Notes under the pieces: model-generated
Databases searched by the model: none
Seen by the model: only the letters and a program-made list of their open reading frames with translations
Told to the model about the DNA's origin: nothing
From: Prorocentrum cordatum
Lineage: Eukaryota; Sar; Dinophyceae; Prorocentrales; Prorocentraceae
Reading direction: 5' to 3'
Assembly (NCBI GenBank): GCA_963575745.1
Contig: CAUYUJ010000890.1
Span: 1-40,000 of the forward strand
DNA length: 40,000 nt
Program-made: the position numbers and the translations under genes
Shown: piece after piece, positions 1-9,845 of the stretch
How positions within the stretch are numbered: the first letter of the stretch is position 1
Layout: every line of letters starts with the position of its first letter

Positions 1-1742
1 CACTGGGACCTTCGGTGGAGCTCCCTATGGGGCCACGAAACGCTGTACTGGGTACTCGGCGGAGGAGACGCATGCGAGCTGCGCCACTGAAACCTTCGGT
101 GGACCTCCCTCTTGGGCTATGAAATGCTTTGCTTGGTGTGGGAGGCGCATGCGAACTGCGCCACTGGAACCTTCGATGGAGCTCCCTATGGGGCCACGAA
201 GCGCTGTACTGGGAGGTGGGGACGCACGCGAACTGCTCCACTGGAACCTTCGGTGGGGCTCCATGTGGGGTTACGAAATGCATTACCGGGCGGGGGAGAC
301 GCATGCGAGCTGCGCCACTGGGACCTTCGGTGGAGCTCCCTATGGGGCCACGAAACGCTGTGCTGTGCGGGGGAGACGCACGCGAACTGCGCCACTGGGG
401 CCTTAGGTGGAGCTCCCTCTGGTGCTATGAAATGCTTGGCTGGGTGAGGGGGACGCATGCGAACTGCACAATTGGGGCGTCCAGTGGAGCTCCCTATGGG
501 GCCACGCAGCGCTGTGCCAGGTGGGGGGAGACGCACGCGAACCTTCGGCGCAGCTCCCTATGGGGCCACGAAACGCTGCACTGGGCGGGGGGGACGCATG
601 CGAACTGCGCCACTGGAACCTTCGGTGGAGCTACCTCTGGGGCCACGAAGCGCTATACTGGGTGGGGTAGACGAATGCGAATTGCGCCACTGGGGCCTTC
701 GGTGGAGCCCCCTTTGGGGCCACGAAACGCTGTACTGGGTACTCGGTGGAGGAAACGCATGCGAACTGCGCCACTGGAACCTTCGGTGGAGCTCCCTGTG
801 GGGCTACAAAATGTAGTGGGCGGGGGAAACGCATGCGAGCTGCGCCACTGGGACCTTCGGTGCAGCTCCCTATGGGGCCACGAAACGCTGTACTGGGAGG
901 TGGGGACGCACGCGAACTGCGCCACTGGGACCTTCGGTGGGGCTCCCTGTGGGGTTACGAAATGCTTCGCTGGGTGGGGGAGACGCATGCGAGCTGCGCC
1001 ACTGGGACCTTCGGTGGAGCTCCCTATGGGGCCACGAAACGCTGTGCTGTGTGGGGGAGTCGCATGCGAACTGCGCCATTGCACTTTCGGTGGAGCTCCC
1101 GCTGGGGCCACGCAACGCTGTACTAGGTGGGGGAAACGCATGCGAACTGCGCCATTGAGACGTTCGGTGGAGCTCCCTCTGGGGCCGCGCAGCGCTGTGC
1201 CAGGTGGGGGAGACGCACGCGAACTGCGCCACTGGGACTTTCGGTGGAGCTCCCTCGGGGGCCACGAAACGCTGCACTGGATGGGGGAGACGCATGCGAA
1301 CTGCGCCACTGGAACCTTCGGTGGAGCTACCTCTGGGGCCACGAAATGCTGTGTTGGGTGGGGTAGACGCATGCGACTTGCGCCACTGGGACCTTCGGTG
1401 GAGTTCCCTTTGGGGCCACGAAACGCTGTACTGGGTACTCGGTGGAGGAAACGCATGCGAACTGCGCCACTGGAACCTTCGGTGGAGCTCCCTGTGGGGC
1501 TACGAAATGTACTGGGCGGGGGAGACGCATGCGAGCTGCGCCACTGGGACCTTCGGTGGAGCTCCCTGTGGGGCCACGAAGCGCTGTACTGGGCGGGGGA
1601 GACGCATGCGAACTGCGCCACTGAGACCTTCGGTGGAGCTCCCGCTGGGGCCACGCAACGCTGTACTAGGCGGGGGAGACGCATGCGAACTGCGCCATTT
1701 GGACCTTAGGTGGGGCTCCATATGGGGCCACGAAGTGCTGTC
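1..1742. repeat. Tandem satellite, about 77-bp unit, about 22 copies
   Basis: The block GACGCATGCGAACTGCGCC, CACTGGGACCTTCGGTGG, AGCTCCCTATGGGGCCACG recurs head to tail. The TTCG landmark falls at 11, 95, 172, 249 and 326, giving spacings of 84, 77, 77 and 77 bp. The longer units carry an extra TACTCGG-type heptamer. The array runs off the left edge and ends near 1742. Because 77 is not a multiple of three and the unit lacks stops in several frames, long open frames cross it on both strands (for example 129-1709 plus). These encode only unit-length repeats in rotating frames, so I treat them as non-coding. Confidence 0.93.
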
Positions 1743-1756
1743 CCTGGGCTGCGCGG

Positions 1757-1990
1757 GTGGGAGGAGGGAGGAGGGAGGAGGGAGGTGGGAAGAAGGCGGA
1801 GGGAGGAGGGAGGAGGAGGAGGGATGAGGAGTGAGGAGGGGGGGTAGGGAGGAGGTAGGAGGGAGGATGGAGGAGGGAGGAGAGAGAGGAGAGGAGAGGA
1901 GAGGAGGAGGGATAGGAGAGGAGAGGAGTAGGAGAGGAGAGGAGAAGGAGAGGAGAGGAGTAGGGATGGACGGAGAGGAGAGGCAGCATT
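1757..1990. repeat. Purine-rich GAGGAGG low-complexity tract
   Basis: Nearly uninterrupted G/A on the plus strand (GGAGGAGGGAGG and GGAGAGGAGAGG variants), beginning where the satellite ends. The strong strand asymmetry makes triplex formation plausible. No gene is supported. Confidence 0.9.
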
Positions 1991-3006
1991 AGGATGATAG
2001 GAGAGGATTAGTCAGGCTGAGTAGCAGGCGAGTAAGTAGTTGGGGTACGGATGTGGTGACGCACAAATCTCTGGTTATTGTTCTTTTATTTTATGTAGGG
2101 GCCTGCAGGAGCTTATAGTAGATTCTTCTTCGACCTTCTACTTCTCAGTCCTTCTCTTATCGATAGTCTCGTCTGCAAGAGACTTATTACGTGCACTACG
2201 TTAGCACTTAATCGTAGTGAGATTAGATGACTATCTATTTCTATAGACCATCTTATATTTCTGCGTCCATTACTATTCTCTCCTCTCTTCTCTTCTCTTA
2301 TTCATTAAGGACGCTTATAGAACACGGATTAGGAAGAGAAGAAAAAACGCCTCAGCACGAGAAACCGATCCTCGGGAAGGGGTCCAGACCTCGGGGACCC
2401 ATGCAAAGAAAAAATTGGAGCAGCCAGATATCTGGGAGGAGGGATTGAATTGGATGATCGGCGGCGAGCGAGGGGAGGGAAGTGAGAAGGAGAAGGCCTT
2501 TTCAGAAAGGCAGCGCGGCTTCTCAGAAGGCCTATGGCCTTCTTCTGGGAGGTATTATGCATCTTCGAGGAAGGTTTAGAAAACTTCTCAGAAGCATGGG
2601 CGACGTCCGAACCTGCTGAGAAGGCCCGCCCCTTCTCACTTCCCCTCCAGGCTCGCCGCCAGGGTGTGGAGAGGCTCGGCCAACGTGGGAGGAGGTAGGA
2701 CCGCCAGGTAAAGGAGGAGGAGGAGGAGGAAGTCGGAGGGCACTCCACCCCATCTTCGGGCAACTGCGGATGACCTCGGGCGCAGCCCACCCCCGTCCAG
2801 GAAGCTCGGCGGCTGCAGCAGGGAGAAATACACCAGGGGGGACCACCAGCTACATTCATCCACGGGCTCCAAACACCCGTGCCTTCGAAGAGGCTCCCCA
2901 GCGAGTGTGCGCAGTGCCCACTCCTTGGCCATCCACCCCCGCTGCCTTCGCCGAAAGGCGGGAGGCAAGGCCAGGGCTCGGACGCACCCCTCGGACATTT
3001 TTGCTT
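1991..3006. other. Non-coding spacer upstream of the end of the coiled-coil gene
   Basis: From about 2040 to 2340 the sequence becomes AT-richer with no convincing gene. From 2440 to 2640 there are several copies of CTTCTCAGAAGG, including an 8-bp inverted repeat AGAAGGCC / GGCCTTCT at 2525-2543. Open frames here (for example minus strand 2329-2859) have serine/proline/arginine-rich low-complexity translations and no recognisable domain. This could be the 3' flank of the minus-strand gene that ends at 3010. Confidence 0.5.
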
Positions 3007-3009
3007 CCC

Positions 3010-5391
3010 CTAGCGGGCGAGAGGGCGCGCGCCTGCTCCCCTGGGAGGCGCGGGCTCGCCGCGCTGCATCGCCTCCGCCGCCACCGCGGCCCAGGACACC
3101 ACCGCCCGCGGCGGCGGCCTCTGCCCTGCGGCGCCCTCCGCCTCGGCGCGCGGCGGCTGCGCCGGGCAGGGCGCAGCCTCGGCCTGCGGCAGGGGCAGCG
3201 GCGCCCAGGCCACGCGGCCGTCGGCGGGGCCGCGGCGTGGCAGGGACGCGGGGCGCCCCGGCGCAGCGCCGCCCGCGGCCGGCGGGTCCTCTGGCAGCCA
3301 CTGCGGCCAGCGCTCCGGCAGCTGCGGCTGCTGCGACGGGGGCGTGGCCGGCCCGGCCCGCCGCAGCGGCGTCGAGGCTGCGGGCGACCCGGGGCTGCGC
3401 GCGTCGCCCGCGGCGGGCGGCACGGGGGCCCACGCGCCGCCCGGCGCGGGGGGGCCGCCGGCGCAGTGCGGCGCGGCGGCGGCAAGCAGCAGCTCCTCGC
3501 GCTCGTGGCGGAGCGCGGCCGTCTGCTGCGCCAGCTCTGCGGAGGCCCCTCGGGCTGCAGCGAGCTCCCACGACTGCGCCTCCGCCCGCTCCAGGCCTGT
3601 GGCGCGGGCCTCTGCCTCGAGATGCAGCACTGCCGCAGCGACCCGGTCGGGCTCGTCCCGAAGCTGCTGCTCGCACAGTGCCAGCTCTGCGCGCGTGGCC
3701 CTCGTTCGCGCCTCGAGGTTTGCGCCGCTCCCGCCGCTGCAGCCCCCGGGACCATGGCAGCTGCCTGCAGCGGCTGCCTGCAGCTGGGCAAGCCCGCAGG
3801 CCGCCTGCTGGATACTGGGCCCGCCGGCGCACGCAGCCTCCAGCAGCGCCAGCAGCTCCTCCACCCTCAACGCCATGCCTGGCAAGCCGAGGGGCCTTCC
3901 GTCGGCGCCAGCGCTGTGCCGCCCTGCCTGCACCGCGCAGCCAGCTGCGAGATGCCGCGCTGCGCCCGCGGCCGCGCGCCTGGCGGCCGCAAGCAGCTCG
4001 CACTGCTCCTGCGCCTCGGCCGCGGCCGCTGCGCGGGTGGCCTGGGCCGAAGCCTCGGCTGCCACCTCGGCCGCCTCGGAGTTCAGCGCGCTCGCCCGTT
4101 GCCGCACCCTCTGGGCGGCGGCGGACTCCGCGCGCGCGGCCTCCAGCGTGCTCGCGCAGGCCACCTCAAGCGCGGACCGCTTCTCGTCCAGGGCAGCTTC
4201 GGAGAGAATCTGCCTGGAGCTCAGCAGTGCACTTCGCGCAACCTCCTCGGCTGCCTCGGCGGCATCCCGGGCCTCCACCAGGCGCTCCAGCTCCGCCTCT
4301 GTGATCTGCACCTCCGCATCCAACTGCTCGTTCTCCAGCTCCGCCTGGCGCTCCCGCAAGATGCACCTCTCCTCGCGCAGCGCGAGGCGGGCAGAGACCG
4401 ACCGTGCCCAGCGAACTTGGCCGTCCTGCTGATGGGACTCCGCCTGGCATTCCGACAGCGCGCCGCGCAGCTCGCGCCCGCTGCGGCGCACCGCCTCCAC
4501 CCGACCCACGTGTTGGTGCCTGGCGGCCCGAAGCTGCAACTCGACCTGGTGGGCCTCGCCGCCCAAGGAAGCCAACTCGCGCCGGCAACCCTCGAGCTCG
4601 AGCCGCGCCTGCGCCTCCCCGGCTGGGGCGCACTGGCTGGCCTCCTCGGCCGCGCCAGCGAGAGGGGCGGAGCTCCCAGGCAGCAGGGCTTCTGCCTCCC
4701 TGGCCTGGAGGCAAAGCTCCGCCGACGCCGCGCGGAGCTTGACCAGCTTCTGCAGCGGCTGCAGCGCCTGCGCCTCCAGCGCCGAAGTCGCGGCGTCCAG
4801 CCTCCCCAGGGTCGCGCGCAGCTGGGATCGCTCCTCTGCGCCCGAGGGCCACCTCGGGGGGCTCTGCCCCTGTGCGCGCAGCCGTGCCAGGTGCAGCTGC
4901 GCCTCCGCGCGGAAGCACTGGAGGCGCCACTGCTGCGCGCAGACCTCCGAGGCGCAAAGCCGATCCGCCGCCTCGGCGGCGGCCGCCACCGCGTTCCCTC
5001 CGCCGAGCACCGTGGCGCTGTCGTGGCCGCCGCCGGCGGCGATGTCGCCCGGGCCCCGGGCCGCGGCAGCGGCCCCGAGCTGGGCAAGCACGGCGGCGGC
5101 CCCGGCGCCTCTGCCGAGCGCCGTGGCGCCGCCATCGTGGCCGCCGTCAGTGGCGGCGCTGCCGCTCAGGCTGCGGGCCGTGGCTGCGGCCGGCGCGCTG
5201 GCCGCGGCCCGGGCGCGCCGCCCTGGCCACAGACCGCGGGCCGCCTGGGGCCGCCCCCCCAGCGCGCGCGAGCCGCCGCGTCCGCGAGAGCCCTCTTGGG
5301 CCGAGGTGGCGAAAGGAAAGCAGCGTGGACGGCGCGGGAACAGGAGAGACAGGGGAGTCAGGCGCGAGGGGAGGGTGAGGCGTTTGAGCAC
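3010..5391 (-). CDS. Alanine-rich coiled-coil protein (unrecognised), probably a terminal exon
   Basis: The minus-strand frame is open for 793 codons and ends at TAG (3010-3012). The middle of the product is a long alanine/glutamate/leucine/arginine heptad pattern with charged patches such as EERCILRERQAELENEQLD, typical of a coiled coil. The N-terminal part is alanine/glycine-rich and the C-terminal 130 residues are proline-rich. No enzyme motif is seen. The frame has no ATG near its 5' end; its first start-like codon is GTG at 5391. A pyrimidine-rich stretch ending in CCCAAG at about 5295 looks like a 3' splice site, so the true exon may begin near 5294 with upstream exons unseen. The opposite strand is also open over 2770-5568, but that translation is arginine/proline-rich without structure, as expected for a GC-rich shadow. 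Function is unknown. Confidence 0.6.
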   Translation of the reverse strand: MLKRLTLPSRLTPLSLLFPRRPRCFPFATSAQEGSRGRGGSRALGGRPQAARGLWPGRRARAAASAPAAATARSLSGSAATDGGHDGGATALGRGAGAAAVLAQLGAAAAARGPGDIAAGGGHDSATVLGGGNAVAAAAEAADRLCASEVCAQQWRLQCFRAEAQLHLARLRAQGQSPPRWPSGAEERSQLRATLGRLDAATSALEAQALQPLQKLVKLRAASAELCLQAREAEALLPGSSAPLAGAAEEASQCAPAGEAQARLELEGCRRELASLGGEAHQVELQLRAARHQHVGRVEAVRRSGRELRGALSECQAESHQQDGQVRWARSVSARLALREERCILRERQAELENEQLDAEVQITEAELERLVEARDAAEAAEEVARSALLSSRQILSEAALDEKRSALEVACASTLEAARAESAAAQRVRQRASALNSEAAEVAAEASAQATRAAAAAEAQEQCELLAAARRAAAGAARHLAAGCAVQAGRHSAGADGRPLGLPGMALRVEELLALLEAACAGGPSIQQAACGLAQLQAAAAGSCHGPGGCSGGSGANLEARTRATRAELALCEQQLRDEPDRVAAAVLHLEAEARATGLERAEAQSWELAAARGASAELAQQTAALRHEREELLLAAAAPHCAGGPPAPGGAWAPVPPAAGDARSPGSPAASTPLRRAGPATPPSQQPQLPERWPQWLPEDPPAAGGAAPGRPASLPRRGPADGRVAWAPLPLPQAEAAPCPAQPPRAEAEGAAGQRPPPRAVVSWAAVAAEAMQRGEPAPPRGAGARPLAR

Positions 5392-5469
5392 ATGTGTATT
5401 CAGACCATACCTGTGAGACTGGCCAAAGCACGGCCGATCAGGAGGCTGGAGGGTGAAACGAACAACGAA

Positions 5470-5938
5470 AGGACAGCGTATCCATCCACCGAACAGTCTC
5501 TATCGGTCGATCGATCGATCGATCTCACGATATATTTGAATATGTGCGTGCCAGTATTAATAGCATAATAGCTGTGTATCGATAACACTGCAGATAGACA
5601 AATAAATATAGAGAGTACGAGAGATCAACCTACCTGTATATACATATGTCAATATCAGTTCCACTGCCAATATCTCCATCTCACTTTCGATGTATCGACT
5701 ATCTACCAATATCACTGTCAACTTCTGTGTCGGTCTATATATATATATATATCGGCCTCCCGATCGATCGATCGATACCACTACCAATCAATAGATCACT
5801 TAATTTACCAGCAATCGAAACTACCATCGGGAACTATTAGGACAACATTCGGGACAACCATCGGGTCAAAAATCAGGACAACCTCAATCGGTCGATTAAT
5901 CGATCCATATCACTATCGTTCGACTGGTCTCACTCTAC

Positions 5939-5974
<36 letters not shown>

Positions 5975-6530
5975 ACACATATTGTATGTGTATCTGTATT
6001 CGCATACGTATATGTATATACACATAGACATCTGCACATACATACACACACATACATACATACATACATACATGCATACATACATAGGGACATATATACA
6101 CATATACACATACATATGTGTCTTTTGATATGTGTGCGTCGACTCACTATCGATAGACATGCGCGTATGTCATGTCGCGTTTAACAGACGTATCGAACTA
6201 TCTACGCACAAGCCTCACTGGATGCCCATCGCTCTCACGATCAATCAATCAACATACCATCGGGACAACCATCGGGACAACCGCCCGGACAATCATCGGG
6301 ACAACCTCTCTCGGTCGACATGGCGATCGATCTCACGATCTATATATGCATATCGATCTCACTATCTATCGACCAATCTCACAATAGATCTCTAGATTGA
6401 TTCCACTATCCACATAAATATATATATATATACATACATACATACATCGATTCAAATATCGGCGTACCGATGTCACGACCGATCGATTAATATCATCTAT
6501 CGATCGATCTCCCAATCAATCCATGCGTCG
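5470..6530. repeat. AT-rich microsatellite region with GATC, TA and TACA repeats
   Basis: Contains (GATC)n at 5510-5525 and 5760-5777, (TA)n at 5735-5752 and 5942-5970, and (CATA)n around 6040-6115. Interspersed CGATCTCAC/TCTATCGA words recur many times. Short open frames here translate to Tyr/Ile/Cys or His/Thr repeats and are not genes. Confidence 0.85.
5823..6306. repeat. CATCGGGACAAC 12-bp minisatellite, first two clusters
   Basis: Clusters at about 5823-5885 and 6258-6306 contain tandem or near-tandem CATCGGGACAAC units with single-base variants (for example CGCCCGGACAAT). The second cluster is preceded by TCAATCAATCAA and both are followed by ACCTC then TCGGTCGA. A third cluster lies at 6691-6768. 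Confidence 0.75.
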
Positions 6531-7070
6531 CTCTGTATATCCACCACCGCGTTTGCAGCGGCCCTTTTGCATGTTGCAAAATTTTGATCAGGGCCGCCCG
6601 ACGCATCGAGCCCAAGATGGGTTCATTATTGTGTCCAAGTTAATGGTCCCAAGTACACAGCTTCGAGAAGCGGGGATAAATCAATCAATCAATGGACAAA
6701 TGTCGGGTCAACCATCGAGACAACCACCGGGACAACCATACATCGGGACAACCCTGGAGACAACCTCTACCTGTCAATCTCTCTATCGATCGCACTATCA
6801 ATCTACATATCTCACGGTCGTGCGATCGATACCACCACTTATATACCTGTCGATCGATCTCACTATCCACGGGACTTCCACGGGACATCCGCGGGCCAAA
6901 ATCCACAAGCCAGACTGGGGGAGAGAATGCTGCTCTGACTTCGCCCTTGCAATGGAGGGATCACTTCTCTTGCCTGGGCAAGAAACGTCGCCTCGCCCGC
7001 ACGTACGAAGCGAACACGACGAACCCCACTATGTTCTGGGTGGGGGGTATCCATCTCACTTCGATATCAC
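6530..7070. other. Non-repetitive spacer, no supported gene
   Basis: Apart from the minisatellite cluster at 6691-6768, this stretch holds two patches of more complex sequence (6540-6670 and 6880-7060). Frames are short, mutually overlapping on both strands, and show no recognisable domain. Confidence 0.4.
6691..6768. repeat. CATCGGGACAAC 12-bp minisatellite, third cluster
   Basis: TCGGGTCAACCATCGAGACA and following units repeat the 12-bp motif about six times with substitutions. The cluster is preceded by an AATC repeat like the second cluster and followed by CTATCGATCGCACTATC. The shared flanks suggest a composite repeat copied as a block. Confidence 0.7.
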
Positions 7071-7079
7071 CCCAAACAT

Positions 7080-7600
7080 CCAAGACATATGTACATGTAT
7101 ACATAAATACCTATGTATACATGTTGTGTTGGTTTGCACACACACATACACACATACATGAATACATACACACGTACATACATGCACACATATATACATA
7201 CAACCATGCGTACAGACATACACCTAAACCTACACACACGCATAGGTACGCATGCACAGAGATACGAATAGAAATGCACGTACAGATGCACATGGACCTT
7301 GACATACATATAAACAGGCACATCCACATGCACGTACGCTTACCCATACCCATACACATACACGTACACATACACATACACATACACATACACCGCACCT
7401 ACACTTACAACTAAACAGGCACATACGAATACAGATACACGCGTGCACACACGCATGCGCGGACACATGTGTATACATGTATTTGTATACACTATATATA
7501 TAAATGTGTGTGTGCGTGTATGCATTTACCTATGTATAAATACCTGTATGTACTTACATATCGGTAAACATATGTATACCTATATCCGCCACCGTGCCTC
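7080..7600. repeat. CA/TACA/CACG microsatellite tract
   Basis: Alternating purine-pyrimidine sequence dominated by ACATACA, ACACATAC and CACGTACA words. Every frame translates to His/Thr/Ile or Cys/Met/Val repeats. The regular alternation could favour left-handed DNA. No gene is seen. Confidence 0.85.
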
Positions 7601-7702
7601 GAGGCATGAAGTGGAATTCTCTCCAGTTCCTCCTGTGTTCTCTGTCGTGAATCCTGGATTCTAAATGGGGACCCCGACCATGCATTATCAGACTGTCCGG
7701 GT

Positions 7703-7935
7703 TCCAATTAGCAAAGCGGCGTTCTGCTATTTTGCCTCAAAGCATGCGCACTCGCTGCTCATCCCCTCATTAGCAGAGCGCTGTTCTGCTAGTTGGCCTC
7801 AAAGCACGGTTCACCGCCCTGCTCGGGCGCTGATTAACAGAGCGCCGCTCTGCGAATTGGTCTCAGAGCATGTGCGCGTTTACTACTCCTCCTCTCATGA
7901 GCAGACCGCCGCTCTGCTAGTATGACTTAGAATAT
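7703..7935. repeat. Four tandem copies of a 64-bp unit carrying a small hairpin
   Basis: Units begin near 7710, 7772, 7836 and 7900. Each contains TTAGCAGAGCGCCGTTCTGC followed by TTGGCCTCAAAGCATGCGCA or a close variant. AGCAGA and TCTGCT pair as a 6-bp stem around a 7-nt GC-rich loop in the second and fourth copies; the first and third have one or two arm changes. Confidence 0.8.
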
Positions 7936-7949
7936 GCGCACTCGCAGGG

Positions 7950-8420
7950 TCTGAAGAGGAGACACTGACCAATGACCCAAGCATAACAAATCAACGCCCG
8001 CTACGATCCAAAAGACCCGAATATTGCAACCGGGATGCCACTTAACTCATATAGCTCGCAAAGTAGAAAGACGCACCCCAAAAACATCTCAAGAGGCATT
8101 CCAAGAAACCGCGGCGCCCAAGAGACCTCTTAACCACAGCCCAACCCATTCACCACCCCGTCGGTTTTTGTTATAGTATGCCCTCGTCGTCCTGCCTGGA
8201 TGCAACACTAAAGACCAAAGAAGCACACCACCAAAAACTCCACGATCATAAGACAATCCACAAATGACCACCACGAGACAATTCAGGAGTAGCCCCGATA
8301 ACCACCAAAGATACCTTCAAGAAACTTCCGAGATGCATCAAAAAAAACATTCATATTGATCGAACGGGTCTCTGACCCACAGTCCAGGAACGGTGGCTGG
8401 ATGGGCCGTAGGCCAGTAAA
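7950..8420. other. Unassigned spacer
   Basis: Moderately A-rich sequence with no long open frame of convincing composition, no tandem repeat, and no recognised RNA gene. It lies between the 64-bp repeat and the first CCAAGACGG cassette. Confidence 0.5.
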
Positions 8421-8428
8421 TCCGCCGA

Positions 8429-8451
8429 CCCCTGTGGTCTTGCCACAGGGG
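8429..8451. repeat. Hairpin CCCCTGTGG-TCTTG-CCACAGGGG in cassette A
   Basis: Perfect 9-bp inverted repeat with a 5-nt loop at the cassette start. The same hairpin opens cassette B at 9368-9390. Role unknown; a structural or terminator-like element is possible. Confidence 0.85.
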
Positions 8452-9218
8452 TGCACGGCGTGCTGGACGTTTCAGGTTTTGGTTTTGGTTCTTTTTCTAA
8501 AAGAACTCCCCAGTGGGCTTCGGCCCGTCCCGCCGGCCACCCGCAAATTGCCCAAAACCCATCTCTCAATGCCCAAAACGGCCGTTTCGCTCGGGACATC
8601 CTCAAAAAATCGCGAAGATGGCCCAAGATGGCCTCCAAGTCCGCCCGAGATGGTCCAAGACGGCCTCCAAAACGGCCCAAGAGAGTCCAAGACGGCCCAA
8701 GACGGCCCAAGAGGCCCCCCAGAGGCCTCCCAGACGGCCCAAGAGGCCTCCAAGAGGTCCTCCAGGAGAGTCCGAAGAGGCCAAAATCATTGATTTTCCC
8801 TTGGTTTTTGAAGGATTTTGGCATTTGCGCCTTTTCGGCTCTCCGACGGCTCAAGACGGCCCAAGAAGCCCCCAAGATCGCCCAAGAGGCCCCCAAGAGA
8901 GCCCCATGATGGCCCAAGTGGCCTCCAAGATGGCCCCTAGAGGGCCCCAAGAGGGCCCAAGAGGCCTCCAACACGCCCAAGATGGCCTCCCAGACGCCCA
9001 AGATGGCCTCCAAGACGGCCCTGGAGCATTCCAAGCGGGCCCCAAGTCGGCCCATAGAGGCCCCCCAAACGGCTTCCGACGGCTTCAGACGTGCCAGGAA
9101 CCCACCAAGATGGCCGAAGTTGGCTCGAAGCTGGCCCGAGACGGCCCAAAAAGCCCCAAAGATCGCCCAAAGCTTGCCCAAGAGGCCTCCAAGACGGCCA
9201 AGATGACCTTCAAGATGC

Positions 9219-9265
9219 CCACGTGTTCCCCGAAGGCTTTCCAAACCGATTCGGGGAACACGTGG
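9219..9265. repeat. Perfect 16-bp inverted repeat with CACGTG core
   Basis: Arms CCACGTGTTCCCCGAA (9219-9234) and TTCGGGGAACACGTGG (9250-9265) pair perfectly around a 15-nt loop. The corresponding hairpin in cassette B is at 26504-26550. Confidence 0.9.
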
Positions 9266-9367
9266 TCCGATAGCTTGGCAGGTCTGGCCTCAACGTTCGG
9301 CCACATAGGCGCTTCCAAAAAGGCAGGGGGCGGCGGTGATTCGCCGTAGGCGTCTTCGATCCGCCGC

Positions 9368-9390
9368 CCCCTGTGGTCTTGCCACAGGGG
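9368..9390. repeat. Hairpin CCCCTGTGG-TCTTG-CCACAGGGG in cassette B
   Basis: Identical arms and loop to the hairpin at 8429-8451, at the equivalent position of the second cassette. Confidence 0.85.
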
Positions 9391-9845
9391 TGCACGGCGT
9401 GCTGGATGTTTCAGGTTTTGGTTTTGGTTCTTTTTCTAAAAGAACTCCCCAGTGGGCTTCGGCCCGTCCCGCCGGCCACCCGTAAGTTTCCGAAAATCCA
9501 TCTGTCAATGCCTTTGTTGCCCCAACTTGGCCCAAGATGGCCTCCAAGACGGCCAAGATGGCCCAAGATGGCCTCCAAGATGCCTCCAAGACGGCCAAGA
9601 TGGCCTCCAAGACGGGTAAGATGGCTCCAAGATGCCTCCAAGACGGCCCAAGATGCCTCCAAGATGGCCCAAGAGGCCTCCAAGACGTTCTCCAGGAGAG
9701 CCCGAAGAGGCCAAAATCATTGGTTTTCCTTAGGTTTTTGAAGGTTTTTTGCGTTTTCTTCTTTTCGGCCTTCCGACGGCCCAAGAGGCCCCCAAGATCG
9801 CCCAAGAGGCCTCCAAGAAGGCCCTATGACGGCCCAAGGGCCCCC

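Larger units (their letters stand above)
8422..9362 (+). repeat. CCAAGACGG cassette, copy A
   Basis: A unit of about 940 bp. It starts with a hairpin (8429-8451) and a conserved block through CCGCCGGCCACCC (about 8542). Next come degenerate GGCCTCCAAGACGGCCCAAG repeats, a conserved non-repetitive core at 8761-8848, more CCAAG repeats, a perfect 16-bp hairpin at 9219-9265, and a tail GGCGGCGGTGATTCGCCGTA ending near 9362. Minus-strand frames translate as Leu-Gly-Pro-Ser-Trp repeats. I read these as by-products of the repeat. Confidence 0.85.

Noticed and set aside
129-1709. A 526-codon plus-strand open frame
   Set aside because: It crosses the 77-bp satellite. The frame rotates through each unit and no domain is present.
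1-1742. CRISPR-like array
   Set aside because: Units are contiguous tandem repeats without unique spacers, and the window is eukaryotic in character.
1666-1989. Minus-strand frame rich in Ser/Leu/Pro
   Set aside because: It is the translation of the GAGGAGG tract.
2770-5568. A 932-codon plus-strand open frame
   Set aside because: It lies opposite the coiled-coil frame in GC-rich DNA. Its translation is Arg/Pro/Ala-rich without heptads or domains, so it is a shadow.
5913-6184. Several short Tyr/Ile/Cys/Val frames
   Set aside because: They translate TA and TACA microsatellites in different phases.
8351-9244. A 297-codon minus-strand frame with LGPSW repeats
   Set aside because: The repeats follow the CCAAGACGG nucleotide repeat, the frame is broken in other copies, and only a short core is shared. 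I treat it as repeat-derived.
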